Source: Enterobacter cloacae complex sp. ECNIH7 (GTDB taxonomy: Bacteria > Pseudomonadota > Gammaproteobacteria > Enterobacterales > Enterobacteriaceae). From it: DNA of 64,000 nt. The position numbers and the translations under genes are program-made. The notes under the pieces were generated by a model. It was given only the letters and a program-made list of their open reading frames with translations. It had not been told where the DNA came from and ran no database searches. This document shows positions 1 to 10,571 of this stretch, in pieces (position 1 is the stretch's first letter; each line of letters begins with the position of its first letter). The stretch spans positions 4,526,001 through 4,590,000 of the forward strand of contig NZ_CP017990.1 in the NCBI RefSeq assembly GCF_002208095.1. The letters run 5' to 3'.

Positions 1-2
1 GC

Positions 3-1199
3 AGCCTCGTTAAACAAATTCTGGTCGGGCTGGTGCTGGGTATTCTGCTGGCGATGGTGTCAAAACCTGCGGCGGAGGCCACGGGGCTGCTCGGGACCCT
101 TTTCGTTGGCGCGCTGAAGGCCGTAGCACCGGTACTGGTTCTGATGCTGGTCATGGCGTCGATTGCCAACCACCAGCACGGACAAAAAACCAACATTCGC
201 CCTATTTTGTTCCTGTATCTGCTGGGAACCTTCTCGGCGGCCTTAACGGCCGTGGTGTTCAGCTTCCTGTTCCCGTCCACGCTGCACCTGACCAGCGCGG
301 CCGGTGACATCACTCCGCCATCCGGCATTGTCGAAGTGCTGCGCGGACTGCTGATGAGCATGGTTTCTAACCCCATCACCGCGCTGATGAGCGGAAACTA
401 CATTGGCATCCTGGTCTGGGCGATTGGTCTGGGCTTCGCGCTGCGTCATGGTAACGACACCACGAAAAACCTGGTCAACGATCTGTCCAACGCCGTGACC
501 TTTATGGTGAAGCTGGTGATTCGCTTTGCGCCAATCGGTATTTTCGGGCTGGTCTCCTCTACGCTTGCAACCACCGGTTTCGACGCGCTGTGGGGCTACG
601 CGCAGCTGCTGGTTGTGCTGGTCGGCTGTATGCTGCTGGTGGCGCTGGTGATCAACCCGCTGCTGGTGTTCTGGCAGATCCGCCGCAACCCGTATCCGCT
701 GGTGCTGACCTGCCTGCGCGAGAGCGGCGTGTATGCCTTCTTCACCCGCAGCTCTGCGGCGAACATTCCGGTTAACATGGCGCTGGCGGAGAAGCTGAAC
801 CTGGACCGCGATACCTACTCCGTGTCGATCCCGCTGGGCGCAACCGTGAACATGGCGGGCGCGGCAATCACCATTACCGTGCTGACCCTGGCGGCGGTGC
901 ATACGCTGGGCATTCCGGTGGATCTGCCAACCGCGCTGCTGCTGAGCGTGGTGGCGTCGCTGTGTGCCTGTGGCGCATCCGGCGTGGCGGGCGGTTCGCT
1001 GCTGCTGATCCCGCTGGCGTGTAATATGTTCGGCATCCCGAACGAGATTGCGATGCAGGTTGTGGCCGTCGGCTTTATCATCGGCGTGCTGCAGGACTCC
1101 TGCGAAACCGCGCTGAACTCCTCTACCGACGTGCTGTTTACCGCAGCGGCCTGTCAGGCGGAAGACGCGCGTTTAGCGAAGAATGCCCTGCGCAGTTAA
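3..1199 (+). CDS. sstT: Serine/threonine:Na+ symporter SstT (5' end cut by window)
   Basis: Inner-membrane sodium-dependent importer of serine and threonine, dicarboxylate/amino acid:cation symporter (DAACS) family. The frame is open from the left edge ([12 protein letters not shown]...), and 398 residues are visible. The E. coli protein has 414, so about 16 N-terminal residues lie outside the window. Family hallmarks are present: the serine-rich stretch [12 protein letters not shown], the [10 protein letters not shown] helix and the C-terminal [12 protein letters not shown] segment. It is followed by a REP-like element and a bidirectional terminator shared with the convergent uxaA. Identity is from recalled close match to E. 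coli SstT. Confidence 0.96.
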   Translation, partial: SLVKQILVGLVLGILLAMVSKPAAEATGLLGTLFVGALKAVAPVLVLMLVMASIANHQHGQKTNIRPILFLYLLGTFSAALTAVVFSFLFPSTLHLTSAAGDITPPSGIVEVLRGLLMSMVSNPITALMSGNYIGILVWAIGLGFALRHGNDTTKNLVNDLSNAVTFMVKLVIRFAPIGIFGLVSSTLATTGFDALWGYAQLLVVLVGCMLLVALVINPLLVFWQIRRNPYPLVLTCLRESGVYAFFTRSSAANIPVNMALAEKLNLDRDTYSVSIPLGATVNMAGAAITITVLTLAAVHTLGIPVDLPTALLLSVVASLCACGASGVAGGSLLLIPLACNMFGIPNEIAMQVVAVGFIIGVLQDSCETALNSSTDVLFTAAACQAEDARLAKNALRS

Positions 1200-1207
1200 A
1201 AACAAAA

Positions 1208-1240
1208 GCCCGGTGGCGGCTACGCCTTACCGGGCCTACA
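1208..1240. repeat. REP-like palindrome between sstT and uxaA
   Basis: Imperfect palindrome of the form GCCCGGTGGCGGCTACGCC...CCGGGCCTAC, the enterobacterial REP/PU style, lying between the 3' ends of two convergent genes. Similar units occur at about 12037, 36859, 41579 and 57659. Confidence 0.65.
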
Positions 1241-1250
1241 GGGTAAATGC

Positions 1251-1278
1251 AAAACGGCAACCAACGGTTGCCGTTTTT
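1251..1278. terminator. Bidirectional intrinsic terminator, sstT/uxaA
   Basis: AAAACGGCAACC-AA-CGGTTGCCGTTTTT: a stem flanked by A and T runs, so it can end transcription of both sstT (plus) and uxaCA (minus). Confidence 0.8.
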
Positions 1279-1288
1279 AGTGTTTGTA

Positions 1289-1324
1289 CCCTCTCCCCGT
1301 GGGAGAGGGTCAGGGTGAGGGCAT
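1289..1324. repeat. CCCTCTCCC/GGGAGAGGG palindromic repeat, copy 1
   Basis: CCCTCTCCCCGTGGGAGAGGG followed by tCAGGGTGAGGGCAT. First of six related intergenic copies in this window (also near 9900, 13791, 26101, 26469 and 48946). It sits beyond the terminator, close to the uxaA stop codon. Confidence 0.75.
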
Positions 1325-1337
1325 CAGGCCGCACCGA

Positions 1338-2825
1338 TTACAGCGTCACACCACTCTTGAAGATCGCCAGCTCGCGGAAGTCGTTCTTCTCGTTACAGGT
1401 CTGCTTGCCGTTAGCAAATTCCACGATAGTATCCACGAACTCCGTCAGCAGCTGCGGCATGGCTTTGCCGTGAATCAGCTGGCCCGCATCAAAGTCGATC
1501 CAGTGCTTTTTCTTTGCCGCCAGCTCGCTGTTGGTGGCGATTTTCACCGTTGGCACAAAACCGCCGTACGGCGTGCCGCGACCGGTACTGAACAGCACCA
1601 TATGGCAGCCGGCACCCGCCAGCGCGCTGGTGGCGACCGCATCGTTGCCCGGTGCGCTCAGCAGATTCAGACCGTGGGTTTTCAGGCGCTCGCCGTAGCG
1701 CAGCACGTCAACCACCTGGCTCGCGCCCGCTTTCTGGGTGCAGCCGAGGGATTTCTCTTCCAGCGTGGTGATCCCACCCGCTTTGTTGCCCGGCGACGGA
1801 TTCTCGTAAATCGGCTGATTGTGGGCGATGAAATACTGTTTGAAGTCGTTCACCATGGTGACGGTCTTCTCAAAGGTCTCTTCGTCGCGGCAGTGGCTCA
1901 TCAGAATACGCTCCGCGCCGAACATTTCCGGCACTTCGGTCAACACCGTCGTGCCGCCGTTGGCAATCACGTAATCCGAGAAGCGGCCCAGCATAGGGTT
2001 AGCGGTGATCCCGGACAGGCCATCTGACCCGCCGCACTCCAGCCCAAACTTCAGCTCGCTCAGCTTGCCCGGCTCGCGCCTGTCGTGGCGCATCACCTCA
2101 TAAAGCAGGTGAAGCTGTTCCACGCCCGCTTCCACTTCGTCGTCCTGATGCTGGCACACCATAAAATGCACGCGCTCAGGATCGAACTCGCCCAGCGTGT
2201 CGCGGAAGGCGTCCACCTGGTTGTTCTCGCAGCCGAGGCCAATCACCAGCACCGCGCCCGCATTCGGGTGGCGCACCATGTTTTGCAGCATGGTGCGGGT
2301 ATTGATGTGGTCGTCGCCGAGCTGCGAGCAGCCGTAAGTGTGGCTGAACAGATGCACACCGTCAGTGCCTTCGGCATCGTTGGTCTCTTTCAGAAAACGT
2401 GTCTGGATCTGACGCGCAATTCCGTTGACGCAGCCGACGGTCGGGAGGATCCACAGCTCGTTGCGGATCCCCACGTCGCCGCTGGCGCGACGGTAGATCT
2501 GCACCTCACGATCCGCCGCCTGACGTTCTTCTGCGGGTAAATCAGGTTGATAGCTGTACTCGTCCAGATCGCTCAGATTGGTGCGGGTATTGTGGGAGTG
2601 AATGTATTCACCCGGCGCAATATCCGCCAGCGCATGGCCGATGGGCAAACCGTACTTCACCACGTTCTCCCCTTTCGCAATGGGGATCAGGGCAAACTTA
2701 TGTCCACGAACGATCGCCTGACGCAGGGTGACGCTCTGGTTATCAACGGTCACCACGTCGCCTTCAGCGAGATCCGTCAGCGCGACGGCCACGTTATCCA
2801 GCGAATGGATTTTGATGTATTGCAT
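1338..2825 (-). CDS. uxaA: Altronate dehydratase UxaA
   Basis: Cytosolic iron-dependent lyase converting D-altronate to 2-keto-3-deoxygluconate, the last specific step of D-galacturonate breakdown. 495 residues, the same length as in E. coli. A small N-terminal SAF-type domain (about 1-90) is followed by the UxaA/GarD catalytic domain, with CGGSDGLSGITANP near residue 265 and NPSPGNKAGG near 345. It starts 17 nt after the uxaC stop codon, so the two form a uxaCA operon. It is paralogous to garD at 24.5 kb in this window; context with uxaC and exuT decides the call. Confidence 0.97.
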   Translation of the reverse strand: MQYIKIHSLDNVAVALTDLAEGDVVTVDNQSVTLRQAIVRGHKFALIPIAKGENVVKYGLPIGHALADIAPGEYIHSHNTRTNLSDLDEYSYQPDLPAEERQAADREVQIYRRASGDVGIRNELWILPTVGCVNGIARQIQTRFLKETNDAEGTDGVHLFSHTYGCSQLGDDHINTRTMLQNMVRHPNAGAVLVIGLGCENNQVDAFRDTLGEFDPERVHFMVCQHQDDEVEAGVEQLHLLYEVMRHDRREPGKLSELKFGLECGGSDGLSGITANPMLGRFSDYVIANGGTTVLTEVPEMFGAERILMSHCRDEETFEKTVTMVNDFKQYFIAHNQPIYENPSPGNKAGGITTLEEKSLGCTQKAGASQVVDVLRYGERLKTHGLNLLSAPGNDAVATSALAGAGCHMVLFSTGRGTPYGGFVPTVKIATNSELAAKKKHWIDFDAGQLIHGKAMPQLLTEFVDTIVEFANGKQTCNEKNDFRELAIFKSGVTL

Positions 2826-2842
2826 ATCAACCTCAAACGGCC

Positions 2843-4730
<1,888 letters not shown>

Positions 4731-6029
4731 ATGCGTAAAATTAAAGGGTTACGTTGGTATATGATCGCACTGGTGACGTTAGGCACCGTGCTGGGCTACC
4801 TGACGCGTAACACGGTGGCAGCAGCAGCGCCAACGTTGATGGAAGAGCTGCATATCTCCACGCAGCAATACTCCTACATCATTGCTGCCTATTCCGCGGC
4901 TTATACCATCATGCAGCCTGTTGCGGGCTATGTGCTGGACATTCTCGGTACCAAAATCGGTTATGCCTTCTTCGCCATCGCCTGGGCGGTGTTCTGCGGC
5001 GCAACCGCGCTGGCAGGCAGCTGGGGTGGACTGGCGCTGGCGCGCGGTGCGGTCGGTGCGGCGGAAGCCGCGATGATCCCGGCGGGTCTGAAGGCCAGCT
5101 CCGAGTGGTTCCCGGCGAAAGAGCGTTCCATTGCCGTCGGCTACTTCAACGTGGGCTCGTCCATCGGGGCGATGATAGCGCCGCCGCTGGTGGTGTGGGC
5201 GATCGTGATGCACAGCTGGCAGATGGCGTTCATTATCTCTGGCGTGCTGAGCTTTGCCTGGGCGATGGCGTGGTTGGTTTTCTATAAACACCCGCGCGAT
5301 CAGAAAAAACTGTCTGAAGAAGAACGTGAATACATCATTGGCGGTCAGGAAGCGCAGCATCAGACCAACAACGGTAAAAAAATGACCGTCTGGCAGATCC
5401 TGGGCACCCGTCAGTTCTGGGGTATCGCCCTGCCGCGCTTCCTGGCTGAACCGGCCTGGGGTACCTTTAACGCGTGGATCCCCCTGTTCATGTTTAAAGT
5501 CTACGGCTTTAACCTGAAAGAGATCGCGATGTTCGCCTGGATGCCAATGCTGTTCGCTGACCTGGGCTGTATCGTGGGCGGCTACCTGCCACCGCTGTTC
5601 CAGCGCTGGTTTGGCGTGAACCTGATCGTTTCCCGTAAGATGGTGGTGACCATGGGCGCGCTGCTGATGATCGGCCCGGGGATGATCGGCCTGTTCACCA
5701 GCCCGTACGTCGCCATTGCCCTGCTGTGCATCGGTGGCTTTGCTCACCAGTCCCTGTCCGGCGCGCTGATTACGCTCTCGTCTGACGTCTTTGGTCGTAA
5801 CGAAGTGGCAACCGCCAACGGCCTGACCGGGATGGCCGCCTGGACCGCGAGCACCATGTTTGCACTGGTGGTCGGCGCGCTGGCGGATACCATCGGCTTC
5901 AGCCCGCTGTTCGCGGTGCTGGCGATCTTTGACCTGATGGGTGCAGTGGTTATCTGGACGGTCCTGAAAAGCAAATCGGCAGAGGAGCTGGCGAAAGAGT
6001 CCATTGGCAAACCGGCTACGCAGAGTTAG
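4731..6029 (+). CDS. exuT: Hexuronate transporter ExuT
   Basis: Inner-membrane proton symporter importing D-galacturonate and D-glucuronate. Major facilitator superfamily, anion:cation symporter group, 432 residues with about 12 hydrophobic segments; segment 1 contains YLTRNTVAAAAPTL. Preceded by GATGAGG as ribosome site. Divergent from uxaCA and followed by an intrinsic terminator, then exuR, as in E. coli. Feeds substrate to UxaC. Confidence 0.96.
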   Translation: MRKIKGLRWYMIALVTLGTVLGYLTRNTVAAAAPTLMEELHISTQQYSYIIAAYSAAYTIMQPVAGYVLDILGTKIGYAFFAIAWAVFCGATALAGSWGGLALARGAVGAAEAAMIPAGLKASSEWFPAKERSIAVGYFNVGSSIGAMIAPPLVVWAIVMHSWQMAFIISGVLSFAWAMAWLVFYKHPRDQKKLSEEEREYIIGGQEAQHQTNNGKKMTVWQILGTRQFWGIALPRFLAEPAWGTFNAWIPLFMFKVYGFNLKEIAMFAWMPMLFADLGCIVGGYLPPLFQRWFGVNLIVSRKMVVTMGALLMIGPGMIGLFTSPYVAIALLCIGGFAHQSLSGALITLSSDVFGRNEVATANGLTGMAAWTASTMFALVVGALADTIGFSPLFAVLAIFDLMGAVVIWTVLKSKSAEELAKESIGKPATQS

Positions 6030-6047
6030 TGAAAATACGTTTCAACT

Positions 6048-6072
6048 AAGCCGCCTCCGGGCGGCTTTTTTA
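6048..6072 (+). terminator. Intrinsic terminator after exuT
   Basis: AAGCCGCC-TCC-GGGCGGCTTTTTTA directly after the exuT stop codon, separating exuT from exuR. Confidence 0.85.
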
Positions 6073-6144
6073 ATGGCAAAATCTGGAGAGTGGCACGCAA
6101 AAGTGGTATAACAAATCATCTGCCGTACCCTGCCTGGAGCGCAT

Positions 6145-6921
6145 ATGGAAATCACCGAACCACGTCGTTTATATCAACAACTTGCTGCGGAGCTGAAAGA
6201 TCGCATCGAGCAAGGGGTCTATCTTGTCGGTGATAAACTTCCCGCCGAGCGCTTCATCGCGGATGAAAAAAGCGTCAGCCGCACCGTGGTGCGTGAAGCA
6301 ATTATCATGCTGGAAGTGGAAGGCTACGTTGAGGTACGCAAAGGTTCCGGCATTCACGTGATTTCTAATCTGCCGAAACACTCTCCCGTCGCGGACGAAA
6401 GTCTGGAATTCGCCAGCTATGGCCCCTTCGAGCTGCTCCAGGCTCGCCAGCTGATCGAAAGCAATATTGCTGAGTTTGCGGCGACGCAGGTGACCAAGCA
6501 GGACATCATGAAGCTGATGGAGATCCAGGAGAATGCCCGTAAGGAAAAATGTTTCCGCGATTCAGAGTGGGATCTGCAGTTCCACGTTCAGGTCGCCCTG
6601 GCAACCCAAAATACGGCGCTGGCAGCTATCGTAGAAAAAATGTGGACTCAGCGCGTTCACAACCCGTACTGGAAAAAACTGCACGACCATATCGATTCCC
6701 GTACCGTTGACAACTGGTGCGACGATCACGACCAAATCCTTAAGGCCCTGATTCGTAAAGATCCGCATGCCGCTAAGCTGGCGATGTGGCAGCACCTGGA
6801 AAACACCAAGCAGATGCTGTTCAACGAAACCAGCGATGACTTCGAATTTAACGCTGACCGCTATCTTTTTGCCGATAATCCGGTTGTTCATCTCGATACG
6901 GCTTCCAGTGCCGCAAAATAG
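6145..6921 (+). CDS. exuR: Hexuronate-responsive repressor ExuR
   Basis: GntR-family (FadR subfamily) repressor of exuT, uxaCA and related genes, released by galacturonate/fructuronate-type inducers. 258 residues. The N-terminal winged helix is at about 8-75 ([16 protein letters not shown]..., [15 protein letters not shown]), followed by an all-helical FCD effector domain. Adjacent to its regulon, with its own short upstream region after the exuT terminator. Confidence 0.95.
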   Translation: MEITEPRRLYQQLAAELKDRIEQGVYLVGDKLPAERFIADEKSVSRTVVREAIIMLEVEGYVEVRKGSGIHVISNLPKHSPVADESLEFASYGPFELLQARQLIESNIAEFAATQVTKQDIMKLMEIQENARKEKCFRDSEWDLQFHVQVALATQNTALAAIVEKMWTQRVHNPYWKKLHDHIDSRTVDNWCDDHDQILKALIRKDPHAAKLAMWQHLENTKQMLFNETSDDFEFNADRYLFADNPVVHLDTASSAAK

Positions 6922-7265
6922 ATGACCTTTCTGCTGGCAGGCGCTACGTTGCGCCTTCCGGCTTACAGGAGTAAGCAAAACATATATAGTGTCAGCCTTT
7001 GTAAATCCCCTCGCTCACTTCCTGGGCTTACGCCAAAATCAACTCAACCCTGCAAATTCTGTGACGCAGAACGTTGGGCTTTGTTACAATTGGATTCAAT
7101 TCCTTATTTTGTAAGTTAGTGCTTGCTAACCAGCCAATTAACAGGGAACAGTGTTGGCCACACCGCAATGTGTCCGCGAGCGACCATAATGAAATCACAA
7201 CAACGTCGCCGTGCTGTTTGTCCCGGATAACAGGCGTGACGTTAACCGATTTCCAGGAACACTGA
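6922..7265. promoter_or_regulatory. exuR-yqjA intergenic region
   Basis: 344 nt with no gene. It begins with a REP-like palindrome (about 6937-6967, GGCGCTACGTTGCGCC). Closer to yqjA is a perfect GTTAG-TGCTTG-CTAAC inverted repeat at 7115-7130, a candidate operator. E. coli yqjA-mzrA is under CpxR control, but I could not find a clear CpxR box, so that link stays inferred. Confidence 0.4.
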
Positions 7266-7928
7266 ATGGAACTTTTGACCCAACTGCTGCATGCCCTCTG
7301 GGCGCAGGATTTTGAAACGCTGGCCAACCCTTCCATGATTGGCATGCTCTATTTCGTCTTGTTTATGATCCTGTTCCTTGAGAACGGTTTGCTGCCTGCT
7401 GCCTTCCTGCCCGGTGACAGTTTGCTGGTGCTTGTCGGCGTGCTGTGTGCCAAAGGGGCGATGGCGTTTCCACACACCATTTTATTACTGACCGTCGCGG
7501 CCAGTCTCGGCTGCTGGGTGAGCTATATCCAGGGAAGATGGCTGGGCAATACCCGGATCGTCCAGAACTGGCTCTCTCATCTGCCTGCTCATTATCACCA
7601 GCGGGCGCACCACCTGTTCCACAAGCACGGGCTTTCCGCGCTGCTGATTGGCCGCTTTATCGCCTTTGTTCGCACCCTGCTGCCGACCATTGCCGGTCTG
7701 TCGGGGTTGAGCAGCGCGCGCTTCCAGTTCTTTAACTGGATGAGCGGCCTGCTATGGGTGCTTATTCTGACGACGCTGGGCTATGCGCTGGGTAAAACGC
7801 CGGTCTTTATGAAATATGAAGACCAGCTGATGTCCTGCCTGATGCTGCTTCCTGTGGTTCTGCTGGTCTTCGGCCTGATTGGCTCACTGGTTGTCCTGTG
7901 GAAGAAGAAATACGGAGCCAGAGGCTAA
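7266..7928 (+). CDS. yqjA: DedA-family inner-membrane protein YqjA
   Basis: DedA/VTT-family multispanning membrane protein. In E. coli YqjA is needed, with its paralogue YghB, for membrane energetics, envelope division and alkaline or osmotic tolerance, probably as a proton-dependent transporter. 220 residues. The acidic pair E39 and D51 ([15 protein letters not shown]) and the basic pair R130 and R136 (GRFIAFVR), described as essential in E. coli, are all at the same positions. mzrA starts 2 nt after its stop codon. Confidence 0.96.
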   Translation: MELLTQLLHALWAQDFETLANPSMIGMLYFVLFMILFLENGLLPAAFLPGDSLLVLVGVLCAKGAMAFPHTILLLTVAASLGCWVSYIQGRWLGNTRIVQNWLSHLPAHYHQRAHHLFHKHGLSALLIGRFIAFVRTLLPTIAGLSGLSSARFQFFNWMSGLLWVLILTTLGYALGKTPVFMKYEDQLMSCLMLLPVVLLVFGLIGSLVVLWKKKYGARG

Positions 7929-7930
7929 CG

Positions 7931-8314
7931 ATGGTTATCTCACCGCTCGCCCTGCGCCGTTTTGCCGTTGCCGTGATTACGCTGATCGTCCTCAGCGCCA
8001 TGCTGCTGGCATGGAGCGCGCTTTCGCATCAGGAATCGACGCTGGCCATCCGCCCGGTAAACCAGGGCGCCAGCGTGCCTGACGGTTTTTCTGTCTGGCA
8101 TCATCTGGACGCGAACGGGATCCGCTTTAAGAGCATTACCCCGCAGGACGACGTTTTACTGATCAAGTTTGATTCCCGTGCGCAAAGTGCCGCCGCGAAA
8201 GTGGTTCTCGATCGTACGCTGCCGCACGGGTATATCATTGCCCAGCAGGAAGATGACAGCCAACCTGCAGCCTGGCTGTCATTGATTCGCGATACGTCGC
8301 ATCGGTTTGGATAA
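7931..8314 (+). CDS. mzrA: EnvZ/OmpR modulator MzrA
   Basis: Small bitopic inner-membrane protein that in E. coli binds the sensor EnvZ through its periplasmic part and raises OmpR phosphorylation, linking the Cpx and EnvZ systems. 127 residues from the ATG at 7931, equal to E. coli length. The in-frame ATG at 7898 lies inside yqjA and is rejected. One N-terminal hydrophobic helix at about 8-30, then a soluble domain. Two nt from yqjA, so co-transcribed and probably translationally coupled. Confidence 0.92.
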   Translation: MVISPLALRRFAVAVITLIVLSAMLLAWSALSHQESTLAIRPVNQGASVPDGFSVWHHLDANGIRFKSITPQDDVLLIKFDSRAQSAAAKVVLDRTLPHGYIIAQQEDDSQPAAWLSLIRDTSHRFG

Positions 8315-8456
8315 CTTCCAGGATTCCGAATCTTTTCACTCACTTTGGTGAATCCCCCGTTTACTTACTATGCTTAAGTACGCGGAGCACCCCTCAATGT
8401 ACTCCGCATAACTTTGGATAGCGGCAAACGCCGCAACACAATGGAAGGTTTCGATA

Positions 8457-8825
8457 ATGAAATTCCGCATGACTCTGGCTCTGGCCCTTTTTTCTTTAAG
8501 CACAGCATCCTTCGCAAACTCTCTCTGTCAGGAGAAAGAACAGGATATTCAGCGTGAGATCGGTTATGCCGAAAAGCATAACAATCAGCACCGTGTTGAT
8601 GGTCTTAAAAAAGCGCTGAGCGAAGTGAAAGCGAACTGTTCAGACAGCAAGCTTCGTGCCGACCACAAGAAGAAAATCGCTGAACAGAAGGACGAGATAG
8701 CCGAGCGCCGTCGCGACCTGCAGGAAGCGAAAGAGAAAGGAGATGCGGAAAAAATTGCCAAGCGCGAGAAGAAGTTGAAAGAAGCGCAGGATGACCTGAA
8801 AGCGCTGGAAGCTCGCGATTATTGA
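8457..8825 (+). CDS. yqjC: DUF1090 periplasmic protein YqjC
   Basis: 122 residues with a cleavable signal peptide (KFRMTLALALFSLSTASFA|N). The mature part is a highly charged helix rich in Lys/Glu/Arg, probably coiled coil. Its two cysteines lie at the start (LCQEKE) and near residue 61 (ANCSDS), typical of the DUF1090 family. Molecular function is not established. It has its own upstream gap after mzrA and heads the yqjCDEK run. Confidence 0.93.
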   Translation: MKFRMTLALALFSLSTASFANSLCQEKEQDIQREIGYAEKHNNQHRVDGLKKALSEVKANCSDSKLRADHKKKIAEQKDEIAERRRDLQEAKEKGDAEKIAKREKKLKEAQDDLKALEARDY

Positions 8826-8856
8826 GTTAACGGAAATCTCAACAGGAGAGAGAATC

Positions 8857-9162
8857 ATGTCAAAAGATACGACGTCTGAACATCTGCGCGCTGAACTGAA
8901 ATCCCTGGCCGATACCCTTGAAGAGGTGCTGAATTCCTCTGCTGACAAGTCAAAAGAAGAGGTCAGCAAGCTGCGCAGCAAGGCGGAGCAGGCGCTGAAA
9001 GAGAGCCGCTATCGCCTGGGTGAAACCGGTGATGCGCTGGCGAAACAGACCCGCGAAGCGGCTGCCCGCGCGGACGAATATGTGCGTGATAATCCATGGA
9101 CGGGTGTAGGGATTGGTGCCGCAGTGGGTGTGGTACTGGGTGTCCTTCTGACGCGTCGTTGA
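8857..9162 (+). CDS. yqjD: Ribosome-associated membrane protein YqjD (ElaB/DUF883 family)
   Basis: 101 residues. A long amphipathic helical N-terminus is followed by NPWTGVGIGAAVGVVLGVLL, a glycine-zipper membrane helix, and a basic RR end, the signature of the ElaB/YgaM/YqjD family. The E. coli protein is a C-tail-anchored, RpoS-controlled protein reported to bind 70S/100S ribosomes in stationary phase and slow growth. It is preceded by an AGGAGAG ribosome site. yqjE starts 2 nt after its stop codon. Confidence 0.94.
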   Translation: MSKDTTSEHLRAELKSLADTLEEVLNSSADKSKEEVSKLRSKAEQALKESRYRLGETGDALAKQTREAAARADEYVRDNPWTGVGIGAAVGVVLGVLLTRR

Positions 9163-9163
9163 T

Positions 9164-9562
9164 ATGGAAGATCCTCGTCACGCACAAGGGCCTGCTAACA
9201 ACGTCCTCGGCATCGGCCAGCGTATTTTAACGACGCTGGTCGGGATTGCCGAAACGCGCGTCCGGCTGGCAGTGGTCGAGCTGGAAGAGGAGAAAGCGAA
9301 CCTCTTCCAGATGCTGCTGATGCTCGGGCTGACCATGCTCTTCGCCGCATTTGGTCTGATGAGCCTGATGGTGTTAATCATCTGGGCCATCGATCCGCAG
9401 TATCGTCTTAACGCGATGATTGCCACCACCGTCGTTCTGCTGGTCGCCGCGTTGATAGGCGGTATCTGGACGCTGCGTAAAGCGCGCAAGTCCACTTTCC
9501 TGCGCCATACGCGTCAGGAGCTGGCGAACGATCGCGCTCTGCTGGAGGATGACAAGCCGTGA
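9164..9562 (+). CDS. yqjE: DUF1469 holin-superfamily-III-like membrane protein YqjE
   Basis: 132 residues with two hydrophobic helices (about 48-75 and 84-104) between charged ends, matching the Actinobacterial holin superfamily III/DUF1469 architecture. Function unknown; a role with YqjD and YqjK at the membrane is inferred from their tight linkage. It overlaps yqjK by 4 nt (ATGA-type junction, GTGA here). Confidence 0.92.
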   Translation: MEDPRHAQGPANNVLGIGQRILTTLVGIAETRVRLAVVELEEEKANLFQMLLMLGLTMLFAAFGLMSLMVLIIWAIDPQYRLNAMIATTVVLLVAALIGGIWTLRKARKSTFLRHTRQELANDRALLEDDKP

Positions 9563-9855
9563 GCGATAAAGCGGAACGTCAGAAGCGAAAAGCGTACCTG
9601 TTAAGTCAGATCCAGCAGCAACGGCTGGATCTGTCTGCCAGCCGCCGCGACTGGATTGACGCGACGCGACGGTTTGACCGCGGCTGGAACACCTTCCTGA
9701 GCCTGCGCTCATGGGCGCTGGTCGGCAGCAGCGTGATGGCTATCTGGACGGTTCGTCATCCAAATATGCTCATCCGCTGGGCACGTCGTGGATTCGGCGC
9801 CTGGAGCGCCTGGCGTCTGGTGAAAGCCACTTTGCGGCAGCAGCAGCTGCGGTGA
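9559..9855 (+). CDS. yqjK: YqjK-like protein
   Basis: 98 residues, starting with GTG inside the yqjE stop overlap. A basic N-terminus (SDKAERQKRKAYLLSQIQQQ) is followed by a short hydrophobic helix at about 50-67 and a basic tail. Conserved enterobacterial family of unknown function, last gene of the yqjCDEK group. A bidirectional terminator follows. Confidence 0.9.
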   Translation: MSDKAERQKRKAYLLSQIQQQRLDLSASRRDWIDATRRFDRGWNTFLSLRSWALVGSSVMAIWTVRHPNMLIRWARRGFGAWSAWRLVKATLRQQQLR

Positions 9856-9862
9856 TAAAAGC

Positions 9863-9893
9863 AAAACGGTAACCCAGGTTACCGTTTTTTGTT
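9863..9893. terminator. Intrinsic terminator after yqjK
   Basis: AAAACGGTAACC-CA-GGTTACCGTTTTTT, 8 nt after the yqjK stop codon. Confidence 0.85.
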
Positions 9894-9899
9894 TTTGCG

Positions 9900-9934
9900 C
9901 CCTCTCCCCGTGAGAGAGGGATGGGGTGAGGGCA
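9900..9934. repeat. CCCTCTCCC/GGGAGAGGG palindromic repeat, copy 2
   Basis: CCCTCTCCCCGTGAGAGAGG followed by gATGGGGTGAGGGCACC, directly after the yqjK terminator. It matches copy 1 in both the palindrome and its G-rich tail. Confidence 0.75.
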
Positions 9935-10107
9935 CCAGCGCGCATGCCCCTTACTCAATATCTTTGAAGAAGATTGACAGTTTTCCTTGCTAACAATTAC
10001 CACCCGCCCCGTTTATTATCCTCTCCATCGACAGCAGCGCCGCGGTATCTACGCGGAATTGCAGACAAATAATGTTCAGCCGCTCATGTGGTTTCCTGGA
10101 GAGTAAA

Positions 10108-10500
10108 ATGAAAAAATTAGAAGATGTTGGTGTACTGGTCGCGCGTATTCTGATGCCAATTCTGTTCATCGTGGCAGGTTGGGGAAAAATCACCGGTTAT
10201 GCGGGCACCCAGCAGTATATGGAAGCCATGGGCGTTCCGGGGTTCCTGCTGCCGCTGACCATTCTTCTTGAGTTCGGCGGCGGCCTGGCGGTACTGTTCG
10301 GCTTCCTGACCCGTACCACCGCGCTGTTTACCGCAGGCTTCACCGTGCTGACAGCGTTCATCTTCCACAGCAACTTTGCGGAAGGCGTGAACTCTCTGAT
10401 GTTCATGAAAAACCTGACCATCGCGGGTGGCTTCCTGCTGCTGGCCGTCACCGGCCCGGGTGCATACAGCATCGACCGCGTTCTGAATAAGAAATGGTAA
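10108..10500 (+). CDS. yqjF: DoxX-family inner-membrane protein YqjF
   Basis: 130 residues with four predicted membrane helices in a DoxX/YphA layout (LVARILMPILFIVAGWGKI near the N-terminus). The start at 10108 has a GGAGAG site; the upstream ATG at 10072 lacks one. Quinone-type redox roles have been proposed for the family, and the E. coli yqjF promoter responds to dinitrotoluene breakdown products through YhaJ, whose gene is about 2 kb downstream here. The exact reaction is unknown. Confidence 0.92.
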   Translation: MKKLEDVGVLVARILMPILFIVAGWGKITGYAGTQQYMEAMGVPGFLLPLTILLEFGGGLAVLFGFLTRTTALFTAGFTVLTAFIFHSNFAEGVNSLMFMKNLTIAGGFLLLAVTGPGAYSIDRVLNKKW

Positions 10501-10522
10501 GCACGCTATACTGAATAAACAC

Positions 10523-10549
10523 AAAGCGAGGAGACATCTCCTCGCTTTT
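10523..10549 (+). terminator. Intrinsic terminator after yqjF
   Basis: AAAGCGAGGAGA-CATC-TCCTCGCTTTT between yqjF and yqjG. Confidence 0.85.
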
Positions 10550-10571
10550 GCTATCTGACGGAGGAGAAAAA

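Noticed and set aside
9164..9562. YqjE as a phage holin
   Set aside because: It only shares a broad membrane-protein family with holins; the yqjCDEK context is chromosomal and no endolysin or phage gene is near.
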